From Acephala macrosclerotiorum (taxonomy: Eukaryota > Ascomycota > Leotiomycetes > Helotiales > Mollisiaceae), in assembly GCA_014904845.1 (NCBI GenBank), contig MU119257.1, positions 150,733-214,732 of the forward strand: a DNA stretch of 64,000 nt, given 5' to 3'. The notes beneath the pieces were generated by a model. It did no database searches and had not been told where the DNA came from. It was given only the letters and a program-made list of their open reading frames with translations. Position 1 is the stretch's first letter, and every line of letters starts with the position of its first letter. This document shows, piece by piece, positions 11,515 to 23,581 of the stretch. A program made the position numbers and the translations under genes.

Positions 11515-12729
11515 TGCGCCTACGTGTATTCGCGATTAAATGTTGTATTAGGAAAGATGGGAGGTCGATAATGTCGAGTCTTGGATGGTGCCGTAAAGTG
11601 TTCTCGTCACAACGTGCCTGAAAAGAAATCATAGAATGTCAGCTAAGTGAACCAGGAAGATGTGCAAATGACAATAGGACTTTCGCGGTTGAGTAGAGCT
11701 CTGCGCGACATACCTCTCTTGACTGACAATTTGCGCCGAGTGTGAACAGAAGCGCGACTGCGGTATAAGCTGATGAGTTGGTCTGCGCGACGTTATCGTT
11801 CCGATTAAGGTCAAGACAGCCGAATGGGCAAGGAGTGAACCCCGAAGGAATGGCGATAAGAGGAAATCTGCGAATACAGTCGCAGGCGCGATGCGATTAC
11901 TGTCTCAAGGATAATGCGATGGGTTGAGGACGTATCCCTGAGTGAAAGACCACGAACTCCGACTACTTTAAATCAGAAGGCTGGGGTAATAACGGAAGAG
12001 CGGGCTCGAGGCGGTCCTTTCCGTTTTGAGGTGCGTTGGCACTGCGTTTTGTCAATGTGCTGGACTTCAATATTGGGAAATAGCAGGGACTTTTTCATAT
12101 TTAGAGAACATGCGAAGGGCTGCAGTGACGAATGTCCCAAATCAGCTCATTCATTTGACTTTTGTGTCCTCTTGGCATCTCCTTCAACTCGCGTTACACG
12201 TTGTTGCAGGAAATGTACCCCTATTATCACATGATCAATTGTCGTTCTCTACCAGGAAATCGAGTTTAATGTTCCCCAATGAGGACCAAGTATTCGTTTG
12301 CAAGTATTGAAGGGCCAAAGCTGCATGATTCAGTAGGCTGTTGACCTTTGTAGCCCCAGAGAGCATCAATCCAAATAGTCACGTGATAATATCCACCACT
12401 TCTTAGGTTTTAATTGCAGCCCTTCTTTCTCTCACGACTCATGAATTCCAAGTGAAACAAGCAATTCATCTTCATATTGTTCTTTCTTGTTCATCACCGA
12501 ATCCAACGTACTCCACGAGTTCAGCCAGTATCAGCCAGTACCTTGCAGAATCGCCTGAAAGGCGGTGACCAGGGTCTCGAACAACCCCACTACGACAACA
12601 AACAGCTTGAGATCGAGCCTCGTATCGTTCTTGATTCCACAACTTCAAAAGCGAGACTGATATCTCCCGATCTTCTCTTGACACAGATCTCATCTCGAGG
12701 GCGCCAACAAACCAGGAACAACCGCAGGC
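11515..12729. other. 1.2-kb divergent intergenic region between Bqt4-like gene and RDI1
   Basis: No convincing gene. ORFs at 11914-12310 have no recognisable product. The region carries a perfect TCACGTGA palindrome about 350 bp upstream of RDI1 and presumably both promoters. Confidence 0.5.
12379..12386. promoter_or_regulatory. TCACGTGA palindrome (E-box/CACGTG core)
   Basis: Perfect 8-bp palindrome within GTCACGTGAT, about 345 bp upstream of the RDI1 start. CACGTG cores bind bHLH factors such as Cbf1 or Pho4 in fungi. Use here is inferred from position only. Confidence 0.4.
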
Positions 12730-13876
12730 ATGGCTTCCCACGAGCAGGATCTCTTGCCAGATCAGACTGAGGGGTTCAAGGTGGGAGAGAAGAAGACGAT
12801 GGATGAGTACAACCAGCTGGGTACGTCGAGCATTTACACGTTTCTGTTCGTGATTTGCTCTATGACTTTCTGCCCTTTTCATCCTTCAACGTGGTCTTCT
12901 CTGCCAAGCAAGCTCATGGAAAATGAGCCTCATGCTGGCATACGTTTGAGGTTGTCAGCAAGGTCGATCATCAAGTCATATGTGATACGACAACGGCTTT
13001 CTTGCTCAACATGGTCTTTCAATGCCTCAATGACGAGATCTTTCAAAGATGATGTTCAGAAATATTTACATCCATCGATCTGGTGGGCAAGAAGTCTTGC
13101 AAATGGGCCCCACATTGCAGCTCTGTATGCCTTCAAAAACACACCTCCAAGGTCTTCAAGAATGGCACCAAAGGCAATAGTAACTTCAATGCCCCATTTC
13201 TGGCCGACAGAAAGCCTGGATATCTACTCTGTAGAGTACAACCAAGACAGTCTCATCTTCCGTTGACTATTGCACCCCAGCTATCAAGTCCAACACATTC
13301 ACTAATACCCCTCCCAGACGCCGACGACGAAGCCATGCAACGATACAAGCAATCCCTTGGCCTGGGCGGCGGAAAGGACATCTCCGACCCCAACGACCCC
13401 CGCCACTGCATCATCCTCTCCCTAACCATGGACTCCGAAGGCCGGGACCCCGTCACCATCGACCTCTCCGCCAAAGGCGCCGAGCATACCCTAAAAGACA
13501 AGCCCTTCAAGATCAAGGAAGGAGCCAAGTTCTCTATGACTGCCAAGTTCAAGGTTCAGCATGAGATTTTGAGCGGGTTGCATTATGTGCAGATTGTGAA
13601 GAGGAAGGGGATTAGGGTTAGTAAGGATCAGGAGATGATTGGGAGTTATGCACCGAATACGGAGCAGAATCCGGTTTATTCGAAGAGATGTATGTTGCTC
13701 TCCCTCTCCCCAGTTCGATTTCTTCAAAGACTGACATCTCCCAAGTCGCCGAAGAAGACGCGCCATCTGGCATGCTCGCCCGCGGCCACTACACCGCAGT
13801 CAGCACCTTCGTCGACGACGACAAGAAGCGCCACCTCGAATTCGAATGGTCCTTCGACATCGCCAAGGACTGGTAG
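12730..13876 (+). CDS. RDI1: Rho GDP-dissociation inhibitor
   Basis: Extracts prenylated Rho GTPases (Cdc42, Rho1, Rac) from membranes and keeps them in the cytosol. Exons 12730-12820, 13318-13689 and 13746-13876; 197 aa, a normal length. Exon 1 encodes the flexible arm (GFKVGEKKTMDEYNQL). Exons 2-3 encode the immunoglobulin-like domain with DPNDPRHCIILSL, FKIKEGAKFSMTAKFKVQHE, ILSGLHYVQIVKRKGI, MIGSYAPN, and the closing RGHYTAVSTFVDDDKK and EFEWSFDIAKDW. The first intron is 497 nt, about ten times the local norm, with a proper gtacgt donor, an actaata branch and cccag acceptor. The second is 56 nt. It converges on PPG1. Confidence 0.93.
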
Positions 13877-14524
13877 ACTCCATCCCCCTCGCCCTCTTCT
13901 CTCCATACACCAGCTCCTTTTCCTGTCCCTCATTTTTTGCACCAAAAGTAGATAGATCAATGGTTAGGCAAGTTCATATCCAGGGGACGTAGTTATGATC
14001 GTGGGCGGAAATTTTGGCTTTGGGTTTCTTCGTTGCTTTTTCTTTAGTTATGGCATATGATGGGTATGAGGGATGATGATGGGCTGGACATGAGAACAGT
14101 TGATGAGACGATGCAATGGAATTATGACGGGGACGATGAATACATGGATTTTTATTGCAGACAAATCTTGAAATTCCGTTCGCCTTTGCAACTTTGGCCG
14201 ACTTGAGAGTGCTAGAAGTTATAGGCCATTCAGGATCTGATCGAGGCTGATGATCACAACGTAACGTGGGAGGCCGCCCAGTTGACTACCCTATGTCGAA
14301 GTATGAAACTCCCTCATGTGATTGGAATTTCGAGGGTATTGACTTTGGGATGTTCCACGGACTGTCACGCGCGTTCTTCGCTCAAGTGAAGACCATGAAG
14401 CTTGAAGTGTGCACGTTCATGGACTTCTAGTTTTCTCGAGAATCTACCAAGAACTCCAGCCAAGACCGTACCACGTATTTCTTTATTCATTTCTCATACA
14501 CATCTCTCTATTCTCCTTGGACAT
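13877..14524. other. Convergent intergenic region RDI1/PPG1
   Basis: About 0.65 kb between two stop codons on opposite strands, holding both 3' UTRs. Nothing else is seen. Confidence 0.5.
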
Positions 14525-15649
14525 TCACAAAAAGTAATCGGGCAACGCATTTCCATCAGCGATCTTCTCCTGCCCCATATTCTCCTTATGGATATCGTTC
14601 TCCGGAGCTGCAGCAAACACATTGAAGAACCTCTCCCCAGTATCACTGACCTCCAACACACTCGCCATATTGCCACATCTATAGCAGTAGTTCGGCGCGG
14701 ACCAAACAGTGCTCAGGCGATCGTCATAGAGGACTTGGTAGCCTTCTTGGCACAGCTGGTGCGCCCGTAGGATGTGCGACATATTGTTTACTTCGAGGAA
14801 CTTCTTGACGACTTGTGCGCCAAAGGTGTAGCCTGCTCCGCGAGGAGAGAGGGAGAATTCGTCGCGTTCTGGGTCGGGGTCGGACCAGACGAGGTCTGCC
14901 ATGGGGCCTTCGTGTGGGATCTCGCGGAAGCGGTCGATGATCTTGATTTGGTCGATTGAATGTATGGAAGGAGAGAGGCCTGGATGTGGACGTTAGCTGG
15001 GGAAGACGAGATACCATTCTGGAAGTGTTTCTTACCTCCATGCACGCAGAAGATCTGATCGTTTATGACAACGCTCAGAGTAAGGAAGTCGAACATGTCC
15101 GTAAAGTAATGCCAAACATTGGCATTCCCATATTTCCTTGAACATTCTGTATAAAAGCCGTAAGACTGCGTAACTCCTCTCGATTCATGGTTTCCTCGTA
15201 TCAAATGCACTCGGTGCGGGTATCGTAGCTTTAGACAAACAAGAAGGGAAATCGTTTCAACGCTGAACATGCCTCGATCAACATAGTCGCCTGGAAAAGT
15301 CAGCAAATGGTAAAAGAAGATTCTTCTGGCGGTGGCGTACCAAGGAAAAGGTAGTTGGTATCTGGACAAAATCCTCCGATCTTGAAGATCTCAATCAGGT
15401 CGTAGAATTGGCCATGAATATCTCCCACAACAGTTACAGGCGCTTGCACATGTACCACATTGCTCTCTTGCATCAACAGTTCCTTCGTTTTCGCACATAT
15501 CGCCTCGATGACTGATTCCGCGAGGAGGTTCTTCTTGTAGAGGCTTTCTATACATTCGTCAAGATCGACAGAAGCTTGAGGAGAGAGCCTAGATTAGCGT
15601 CACTCCCAATAGCTTCCTAGCATCATAGCTTACAAGGCAGGCCGGGCAT
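14525..15649 (-). CDS. PPG1: PP2A-like serine/threonine phosphatase catalytic subunit Ppg1
   Basis: Metallophosphatase of the PP2A/PP4/PP6 group; in yeast Ppg1 works with the Far (STRIPAK-like) complex. Exons 15649-15634, 15574-15341, 15290-15036 and 14979-14525 (introns 59, 50 and 56 nt); 319 aa. Motifs for the two-metal centre are all present: [23 protein letters not shown], and the catalytic-fold HGGLSPS and [12 protein letters not shown]. The C-terminal DYFL is the PP2A-type tail that is methylated and bound by regulators. The run [14 protein letters not shown] and ADLVWSDP match Ppg1 better than Sit4 or PP4. The first exon has just 16 coding bases (MPGLP), chosen because it splices in frame to the conserved [12 protein letters not shown]. 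Confidence 0.92.
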
Positions 15650-16417
15650 GTTGCAAATTTCCTCAGATCAGCTCCGGGGGCGAGGGAGCTCTGGTGTTGA
15701 AGGGGGGTGGTGAGCTTGTACAAGTACATGCGGTTTCTTTCAATATTGCTTGCTGGGGCACCAACATGGTCGCTTTGCTGCGATCGCACTAGCTCAAGTC
15801 ATGCGAAGCAGCCGAACAGAAAAGTAAGCTTCGTTGTCTCAACATCGACACAGAACATTCTCACAATTAGAAATTCGATTATCAACCTCCTATGAGGCGT
15901 CGCTTCGTCGATTCCCTGAGCTCCTGCAGTCTGCCGTAATACTAACCCAACATCGTTAGCCGACTCTTTAGCGTTATTCTGTTGAACCCTGCGTCGACCG
16001 CATTATTACTTCTTCGTTCGTGAAATTGTTCTCACGTTAATACTCATGTCTTTATGTCGTTGCCCTTTCCTTCAGAATCGCGATATGCTCTTGTATTGAA
16101 TCCTTGAAGTCGTTCTCTTAGACAGGGGTCTGTTGATCTCTTAATTGCTTCTTTCTGGCTCCTTCCTGAAAGCACACGCTGTCAACGCATGCGGGAGGTC
16201 GACCGCATTGGAAATACGTTTCACGGCAGCATCCTGATCGATTCTCCTCTCGCAACCACGACTCCTGCCTAGAAAAAAGCTGAGCTTCTTGCTATTTCGT
16301 CCTTTACCTCGCTCCTTAGTTTGCCGAAACATCCTATTGTCCCGATCTACTTCAGCGCATTGTCGCATCGGATCACGCGCAGATGACATTCTCCTCTTAA
16401 TACTTATCTCCTTAAAG
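15650..16417. other. Divergent intergenic region PPG1/zinc-knuckle gene
   Basis: 0.77 kb between divergent starts. Pyrimidine-rich near the right end, as in many fungal promoters. No gene seen. Confidence 0.5.
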
Positions 16418-19400
16418 ATGTCATCGAATTGGCCTCAAGAGGGTCAGTCTCAGGGTGGAGGTAACACTGGCCAGCAGCCTTCGGCGCCACCATCAGTACG
16501 AAAGCATACGTTGAATCGACCTCCAGTCTGCTACAACTGTGATGGAGAACATTTTGTGATAGACTGCCCACAGAACCCACAGAATCAAGGAGTCCTAGCG
16601 TAAGTCACCCCTCTTCTTGCGCTTTGCTTTGATTCTTTTTCATCGTCTTTTGGCCACATTTTGCCCACATGACGAAGCCCAGATAGAGGAGCTCATCTCA
16701 GACCGGACAATCTTGGGCCTATACATGTGACCTCCAGTAGCTACACAATGGTGGAATCAGTATTTCATGCACCATCAAAGCTCAACGGCGCGTTCTAATG
16801 GCGTCGTCTTCTACTCCCCAGCAATTTGAATTCGGGTTGCAAACAATGACTTTCCGGCGTTCAAGACCACATAATAACAGAAGCAGCGCATTACCGTCAG
16901 CACCACCTCCCTATCGACAACCCCCGCGTCCAGGTCCACCACTTCAATCTTTTCCCCCACAGGGTGGTCCGGTCCAGTATCCACAATATCCTTCAAATCA
17001 ACAATATGGCCCTCCAGCAACGCCGTATCCATCATACCCGCCGCCGCAACAACCTTATACGGCTCCTTACACGGCTCCACCACCAAATCAGCAGTACCCT
17101 CAACCGGGTGTCCAGCCACCTACCTACAATCAATATAATCAAAATAGCGGTCCTCCACAAGGCCCTCCGCAATATAGCGGTCCCGTCTATCAACCTCCCC
17201 CACCTCAGTACAACAGCACTCGCCCCCCTGCACCATATCGGGCGCCAGTGAACCCTCCTTATCCACGCACCCCAGGGTACCGTTATGATTACCAACCTAC
17301 TGGTACTCCTGCATATTATGGTCCTACATCCTCTCAGCCCCAACCGCCTCTACAGCAGTGGAATAGTACACCGTCAACCTCACAATCTCCGTACCCAAAG
17401 CCCCAGCGCAACAACTCAGGCTTCAAGCGAGAGTTCTCAGGTACACCTAGTCATCACTCCCAACAACAATATCAGCCAGTCAGATCACAATCTCAGCAGT
17501 TGGATCACCTTCCTGACGCTCCCCACCGAACCCCGCAGACTCCGTCCTCAAACTCGGGTAAAGCCCAACAGGCCCCACAGCAAAGTTCGCAAGATTCTCC
17601 CGCCAAGCAACAAATCGGTTCAATTCCTTCTACTCCGGCCAGTCAATCAAATAACAGAAGAGCTTCTGTTCCCCCAAACACAGTTGGACTATCAAAGGCT
17701 GAACAAGTTGCACCCGTGGTAAAGGATGAGCCAGAGGCAGAGGTCCAGCCTGAGCAAGAAGCAGAGGAGGGCGAAGTCCAGGAAGGTGACGAGTCTGACG
17801 ACGAGGAGGAGCGCTTCAGCTGGGAGTTGGAGGTGATGTTCAGGGAGCCGCCGAAGCTTGAGACTGTAGCACTGGCTCAGCCTTTATCGGCCGGGTTTGA
17901 ATCTACTCCGGTACCTCTCGTTCAAGCTTGGTCAACCAATGTCCCTTCAATCTCGCGATATGCAAGAAAAGACAATCTGAAGGAATTTGTCCGAAGCGTC
18001 CGGTCTGCACCACAATGGAGCTATCTTCAAGAGGATCCGGCTTTTGCAGAGATCACTGATGAAGGTGATCCGATCCCCTTGAGTGAACTTGCTGCTTGGA
18101 TGGATATTCATCACGGTAGAGCCATCGTTGTTGAAGAAGCTGAGAACGAGTCCATCTCAAGAAAGCGAGCCAGGCCTGATGGAGAAAACGCGGAACAGGA
18201 TGATGAACAAGAGAACGTTGATCAACAAATTGCTCTTGAGGTCGCCACGGAGGAACAGGGCAAAGAGCCGCCAAGCAAGCGCCAGAAGAACGAAGAAACC
18301 GATGGACTTGACGAGATGATGCGATCGCCCGGTGGAAGAACTCCTACTTATCTCATCAGTAATAGAGGCGGCACACCTTGCCTTGCTACCACTGATGACG
18401 CGTGGGCCCCGCAACCTGGAGAGTGTGCTACTTCTCCCGGAGATCCTACTGAAAACTTGCTTGCTTCCTTAGGTGTTACTGGTGACGCAAAGCCTGTAGC
18501 TCAAGAGTCTCTTCCACCATATATGCCGAAGGAGGAGCAAGATCGTTCAGCGCATTCGTCACAAACCCAGACTCCGGTTGTTACTCAACAATCTACTCAG
18601 GGACCACCTGCAAACACTTCTGGACCAGGTGCGTACAATCAATATCCCCAGACCAACGCCCCACCTATCACCTCTGGTCCGCCCAACACCCAGCAGTACA
18701 GTCCGCCAAATAACCAACAGTACGGTTCGCCTGCAAATGGTCAATATGGAAATGGAAACATGGCAAATCCACCTTATGGTCAAGGCCCGCCTGCCAATAA
18801 TTCTCAGGGCCCCCCTCAGTACGGCCCACCAGTGAACACTCCTCAAGGCCCTCCTCAGTATGGCGCACCGGCAAACAATCAAGGTCCTCCTCAGTATGCA
18901 CCTCCTATGAATGCTCCTTATGGAAATGGTCCCCCTCAGAATATGACTGGTCCCCCACAATATGGCCCTCCAGTCAACGTTCCTTACGGTAGTGTTCCTC
19001 CAAATAGCTATCCACAAGGCCCTCCACAAGGACCACCTCAAGGCCCGCCTCAATGGGGTCCACAGCGAAATCCATCATTTGGCAGTGCCCCGCAATACCC
19101 TGCTCCCCAACAATATCCCCAATATGGACCACTGCAAAATGCACCCTATAACAATGCTCCGTATGGACCACCTGCCAGTCAATACGGGACTGTGCCCCCT
19201 GTTCAGTATCCTCAAGGTCCCCCGCAGTACAACCAGGCTCGGCAGCCATCTTACGGAGCTGGGCCTCCAATGCAAGGTCAATACGGCCCAGTCGCACAGA
19301 CTAGTCCAACCCAATATGGGCCTCCTCAAAACATGCCATATGGAGCCCCGTCGTACCCTAATCAGCCTCAATACCAGCCTGGTCCGCCCGTAACTGGTTA

Positions 19401-20025
19401 TGGAAACGTGCCTCAAAACAATACTCAATACCCGAGCATGCCTCCGAACCAACAAATGCCTCCTAACCCAAACATGCCTCCAAACCATCAAATGCCTTCC
19501 AACCCGAATATGCCTCCACAACAGAACATGCCACCGAACCAGCAACAGTACGGCAATGTTCCTCCGCGTCAAGATTCTGGCTATGTTAGTGCTCGTGGTT
19601 CTTACAGCGCTGGGTCCGGCCCAAATGGGTATGGCAATCAAGCTGGCCCTCAAGACCCAACTCTTCCAGTCCAAGGTCAGCCATTTTCGGATGCCACGAA
19701 CAGACAGGCGGCAGGCGTTAACGTCCAAGAACCTGGAAACGAACAGAAGAACGAAAACTCAGCCAATAGCCATGAAACTGCGAGCAACGAGACTGCCGAT
19801 AGTAGTCCTGGCACACCCCTTAGCCCTACGTCAGCTGAAATCCTTGGCAAATTGGTACGCAAGCCGAAGAAGGGAAAGACTGCTTCTGGGCAAGAGAGAG
19901 CTTTGGTTCGGAAAGTCAAGAAGAGACCACAACCGGTCGTCGCAGAGGCCTATAGGTAAAGCACCCGCGTTTTCATTGTCTCGAGGATCACGATACTAAC
20001 ATTCTGTTGAAGTCGTCGTTGGTGA
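16418..20025 (+). CDS. Zinc-knuckle protein with long Pro/Gln/Tyr-rich prion-like tails
   Basis: Not assigned to a named family. Proposed exons 16418-16599, 16687-16759, 16822-19955 and 20013-20025, giving 1133 aa in frame. Exon 1 encodes PPVCYNCDGEHFVIDCPQNP, a CCHC zinc knuckle with spacing C-x2-C-x3-H-x4-C, one residue shorter than the usual CX2CX4HX4C. Two very large Pro/Gln/Tyr/Asn/Gly-rich blocks (about residues 90-300 and 690-1010), built of GPPQYGPP-like units, flank an acidic central part. That centre carries SWELEVMFREPP and a more ordered stretch (QAWSTNVPSISRYARKDNLK). The C-terminus is basic (LVRKPKKGK). The final intron (19956-20012, perfect atactaac branch) replaces the naive stop and adds SRRW. 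Introns 1 and 2 are less certain. A role in RNA binding or RNP granules is inferred. Confidence 0.7.
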
Positions 20026-20696
20026 AGACGTACTACATGTTACTCCTCGATTCCTTCTACTCGGTCTCTCCATTCTTTACGCCACTCGCGGTCTTCCGAG
20101 GTGAACTGCACGTAGTGTGCAGTCTAGCCCAATCTCACAAAAGCTTTTTGAGTCTTACTGGTCTTGGGTTACCTGTGTGTTTTTTGTACAACTATGCAAT
20201 TAGCGGTCCTTCGAATTTCGTGGAATGGCTCCAAGCCCATTCTGCATACGTTTTCGAGGGTGCATTGGCTTTCGTGCTCTTCGGGCGCACTTTGTTGTTA
20301 CCTGTACATCTATTATTTGCTTCCTTTGTGGTGGGGTCTGCTTGACGGGCTAGATTAGACCAGACAGCCCGCTTTCGTACTGGGCGTTTTTCCTTCATCC
20401 GTTCGGCCAGAACGCCGCACACCTTCATGCATGCCAAGATAGTTGACTTTGATTGTTTGTTAGTAGGCGATCTCAGGTAGTAATGAGCCAGGCTCACTGC
20501 TGGCTGAGGGCTAACAGTCTAATGCCAAAAGCTTCTCTTTAGTGGCTTTGTGTTGAACGTTATGGTGATTACTGTGACTTGATATTTTTGATTGGTGGAT
20601 TACCGTATTTATAGACCAGTTACGTCTCGTAGTCTGGACTTCATGATATTTTCCTTCTAATGCGGAGCAGTCTCGCCATCTTATACTTATGACTTA
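20026..20696. other. Convergent intergenic region
   Basis: 0.67 kb between the zinc-knuckle gene and APL6 stop codons. The open frame at 20007-20345 is 3' UTR sequence: it overlaps the terminal exon and has no family resemblance. Confidence 0.5.
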
Positions 20697-23271
20697 TTAT
20701 TTGACAAGTCTATCATGCTCATTTTCGTCGTCTTCGCTGCTATCTTCAGCATCAGATGCCTCCTCGCTGGATTCTTCCTCATCGGTCTCTTCTTCGCTTT
20801 CTTCCTCTTCGCTCTCGTCTTCCTCCTTCTCGTCTTCTGCCAACCAGTCATCAAGTGTTTTCTCTTTGGCAGATCCGCCACCAAAGCCATTAGTCGACGA
20901 TGGCGATGTCCCCAATCTCGAGCTCGAGTCTCTAACAGCACTATCTAGACGCTCGCCTGCCGGCAAAAGCCTACCTGGATCGTATTCAGTCTTCGTTATA
21001 TCAACTTCTCGCATTGACGGATCCGGCTCCTTCCCAGCTTCTACCCAGTCTGGCAATGCCTCGTACCCTCTCAATCCATGCAGTCCTCCTGTCTCACCGA
21101 CAACTAGACTTGCTGATCCGAGCGTGAGGCCGGTTCGGTTTTCTGATGGACTTGGTGTATGCGGGACGGGCTTTGGAGCGAGGAGCATAAGACTTGCTAA
21201 TTGGGTAGAGGAGGGCGTCCCGAGAAGAGCCTTATAGAGTCGTGTGCGATCTCGTAGATCATATGATGTGTCGTAACGTGCTAAGAGGAGGATGTAGTTC
21301 CAGAGTGTGACGATTGGGTGATCTGGCTCTGCTTCCTGTGGTGGTGCGTAAGCAGGTTCCGATCTCTCGTCGAACTCGGCAAAACCTTCATTGCCTATCG
21401 CTGGCGAGTAGTCGTGTGAAGGTGGTGGTGAGGTAAGTTTCATGGATTCTGGTGGTGGTTCGCGGTTGAGGTGGTGGAGGTACACTTTTGCTGCTAGCAG
21501 GACGATCTGCAATTTTGCTGGCTCTGCTTCGTCTGCAAAGCCTTTAGCAAGGATACGAAGCACATCTGCGGCGATGTTGTTCTCGCCATCGATACCGGCA
21601 AATTCTCCCACGAGCCAGATGATGGATGCTCGTGCTCGAGGGTTCGTAGCTGTGTCAAGATTCTTTGCTAACCGGACGACCGTATTGGTGTGTGATCCAG
21701 GATCCTGTTGAATCAGATGTCTGATGACAGTTAAAGACTCGGCCACGAGATTGCCGTCCAAACTGGTGATTTGCTTCAGCAGAAGCCGCAGACATCGAGC
21801 TGATGTCCTCGAGTCACTTTGCGCACATCGTCCAATGGCGCGGACCGACTCGCGGACAAGTTCTCTATCAGAACCTTGTGAGAAATGCTCGAGCTCATTC
21901 AATATGAGGCTCTTCAGGTAAGCATCGCCGTGAGGAAATATCAATGTAAGCAGTTCTAGTTTTAGCTCCCAGATTTGTGGTGGATCTGTAGCATGAACTA
22001 GGAAATAAGACGCATATTTGACAAATGCTTCTGGCCTCGTGAGACAAACGGAAACAATGTTGCATAGTGCGATGTGTTGAATGTCTTGTGGCCCTCGTAA
22101 CAGTGCTATTAACGGTCCGATTGATGCGTTGATGTATTCTTGTGAGCCGACATTAATGTAGCATCGAGTGACGGCCACCACTACTGCTGAATTTCGGCTT
22201 TGAAGAAGAGGTTTGATGCTCTTGAGGAGAAGCTCGAGGTCTGGGTCCAGGATTTGAATTGTCTCTCCAGAATCCTCCTCCTCATCTACCTCCTTCTCGT
22301 CTCCATAGAAGTCCTTGGTGCCATTACTCTTCTTGACTTTCTTCATTTTCCGAGGAAAGCATTTCCTTGAGTATATGGTCAAGAGTCTCAAGGTCTCCAA
22401 CTGGCTCCACTCATCCATATCGACCAGCTTCTTAACCAGCCCTCGATAGTGCTTGTGAATGAGGTCTATTCTCTCAGGGCATATCTCCATGAACGCTTTC
22501 ACAGCTGCTCCAGCCACGTAGTACTGCTTGTCTCCCAGCAGCGTCGAGAGGTAATCCAGCAACAGAGGAAGCGTATTCGGATCCAGCCTGTAGCATTTCG
22601 GTATTGCTAACGCAGCAGCCTTCCTAACGTATGGACTCATGTCTCCCAGTCCCTTCTTAATCGCCAAAGACACAATCTGGCTGATGACCGGCACTCGTAT
22701 TCCAGACATAGTCTTGAGTGCTAGGGCCCGTACTTGAGGGTTGCCATCTGAGAGGGACTTCTGTATCGTGTTTATGGAGAGAAGCGCGAGGTCTGGTTCT
22801 TGTTCGGCGTGGTTGAGTAGGTAGATGTATACGAGCTTCTTGATCTCGATATTCGGGGACGCAACGTTCTTGACGACTGAGGAGAAGAATGGGAGGCATG
22901 GTTGGGATCGGTACATCATCTGTACCTGTTAGCATAGCTCCATAATACACCGTGTGTTCCTGGTTTAGAAATGGAGAGTTGTCGCGTGCTGTAGGATCTG
23001 CTCGTGGCACCGCGGGGGGCGTACAGAGATAACCTTCCTCAACCCTTCCAAGACATCTCGGTCATTCCGGCTATCGAGCAGCTTCTTGATCTGGGCTGCT
23101 GGTAGTGTCTTCGTAGTGGTTCGTGAGCTTCGAGCTTGGGCAGCAGCATCGAGCGTCAGTTCTCTTGCTGCAGAGATGGTCAGTATTTGTTTCTGCACAG
23201 ATGTCTCGCAGATTTATGGAATAGTACATACCGCTCTCCAGCAAGCTGGATATCCTAGATATTGACTCCAT
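20697..23271 (-). CDS. APL6: AP-3 adaptor complex subunit beta
   Basis: Large subunit of the AP-3 coat that sorts cargo such as ALP and vacuolar SNAREs from Golgi/endosome to the vacuole. Exons 23271-23232, 23167-23025 and 22919-20697 (introns 64 and 105 nt); 801 aa, close to yeast Apl6. The HEAT/adaptin trunk starts with KKLLDSRNDRDVLEGLRKVIS and continues VVKNVASPNIEIKKLVYIYL, LALLSINTIQKSL, MSPYVRKAAALAIPKCY. The trunk is followed by a linker and a strongly acidic Ser/Glu hinge (last 60 or so residues). The C-terminal appendage found in animals is absent, as in yeasts. Antisense ORFs over the acidic tail are shadows. Confidence 0.93.
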
Positions 23272-23581
23272 GCGTGATCATGGACGTCTAGAGGCGCATC
23301 GCAGATGGAGCTTAGTAGTGGGCTAACCTTAGGTGTCTGTAAGCGATATATTTTTGCGTGGAGGTTGCTTCTTCCAAGAATTTTCAACCATGCGATTGAA
23401 GAATCACATCTGCAAAATCCTTGAGTCCGAGGCGAAGATCTTTCATTTCATAATGACAGTCGATTTGCTATTCATTAACACACAGCATTGATTCTAGGCG
23501 CGCAAAACAAATATTCTACGACTTTTACCCCTCCAAATCGCGTCATCTACGACCAAGCATCGCTGTACAGACTCAACGACG
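23272..23581. promoter_or_regulatory. Divergent promoter APL6/265-aa gene
   Basis: 310 bp between divergent start codons. No specific element is recognised. Confidence 0.4.

Noticed and set aside
18559..19728. Long minus-strand ORFs of arginine/isoleucine-rich composition
   Set aside because: They are antisense shadows of the Pro/Gln/Gly repeat coding sequence, whose codon bias forces open frames on the other strand.
20007..20345. 112-aa plus-strand ORF after the zinc-knuckle gene
   Set aside because: It overlaps the real terminal exon and lies in the 3' UTR; no family resemblance.
20697..20948. Hydrophobic plus-strand ORFs that mimic membrane segments
   Set aside because: They are shadows of the acidic Ser/Glu hinge of APL6 on the minus strand.
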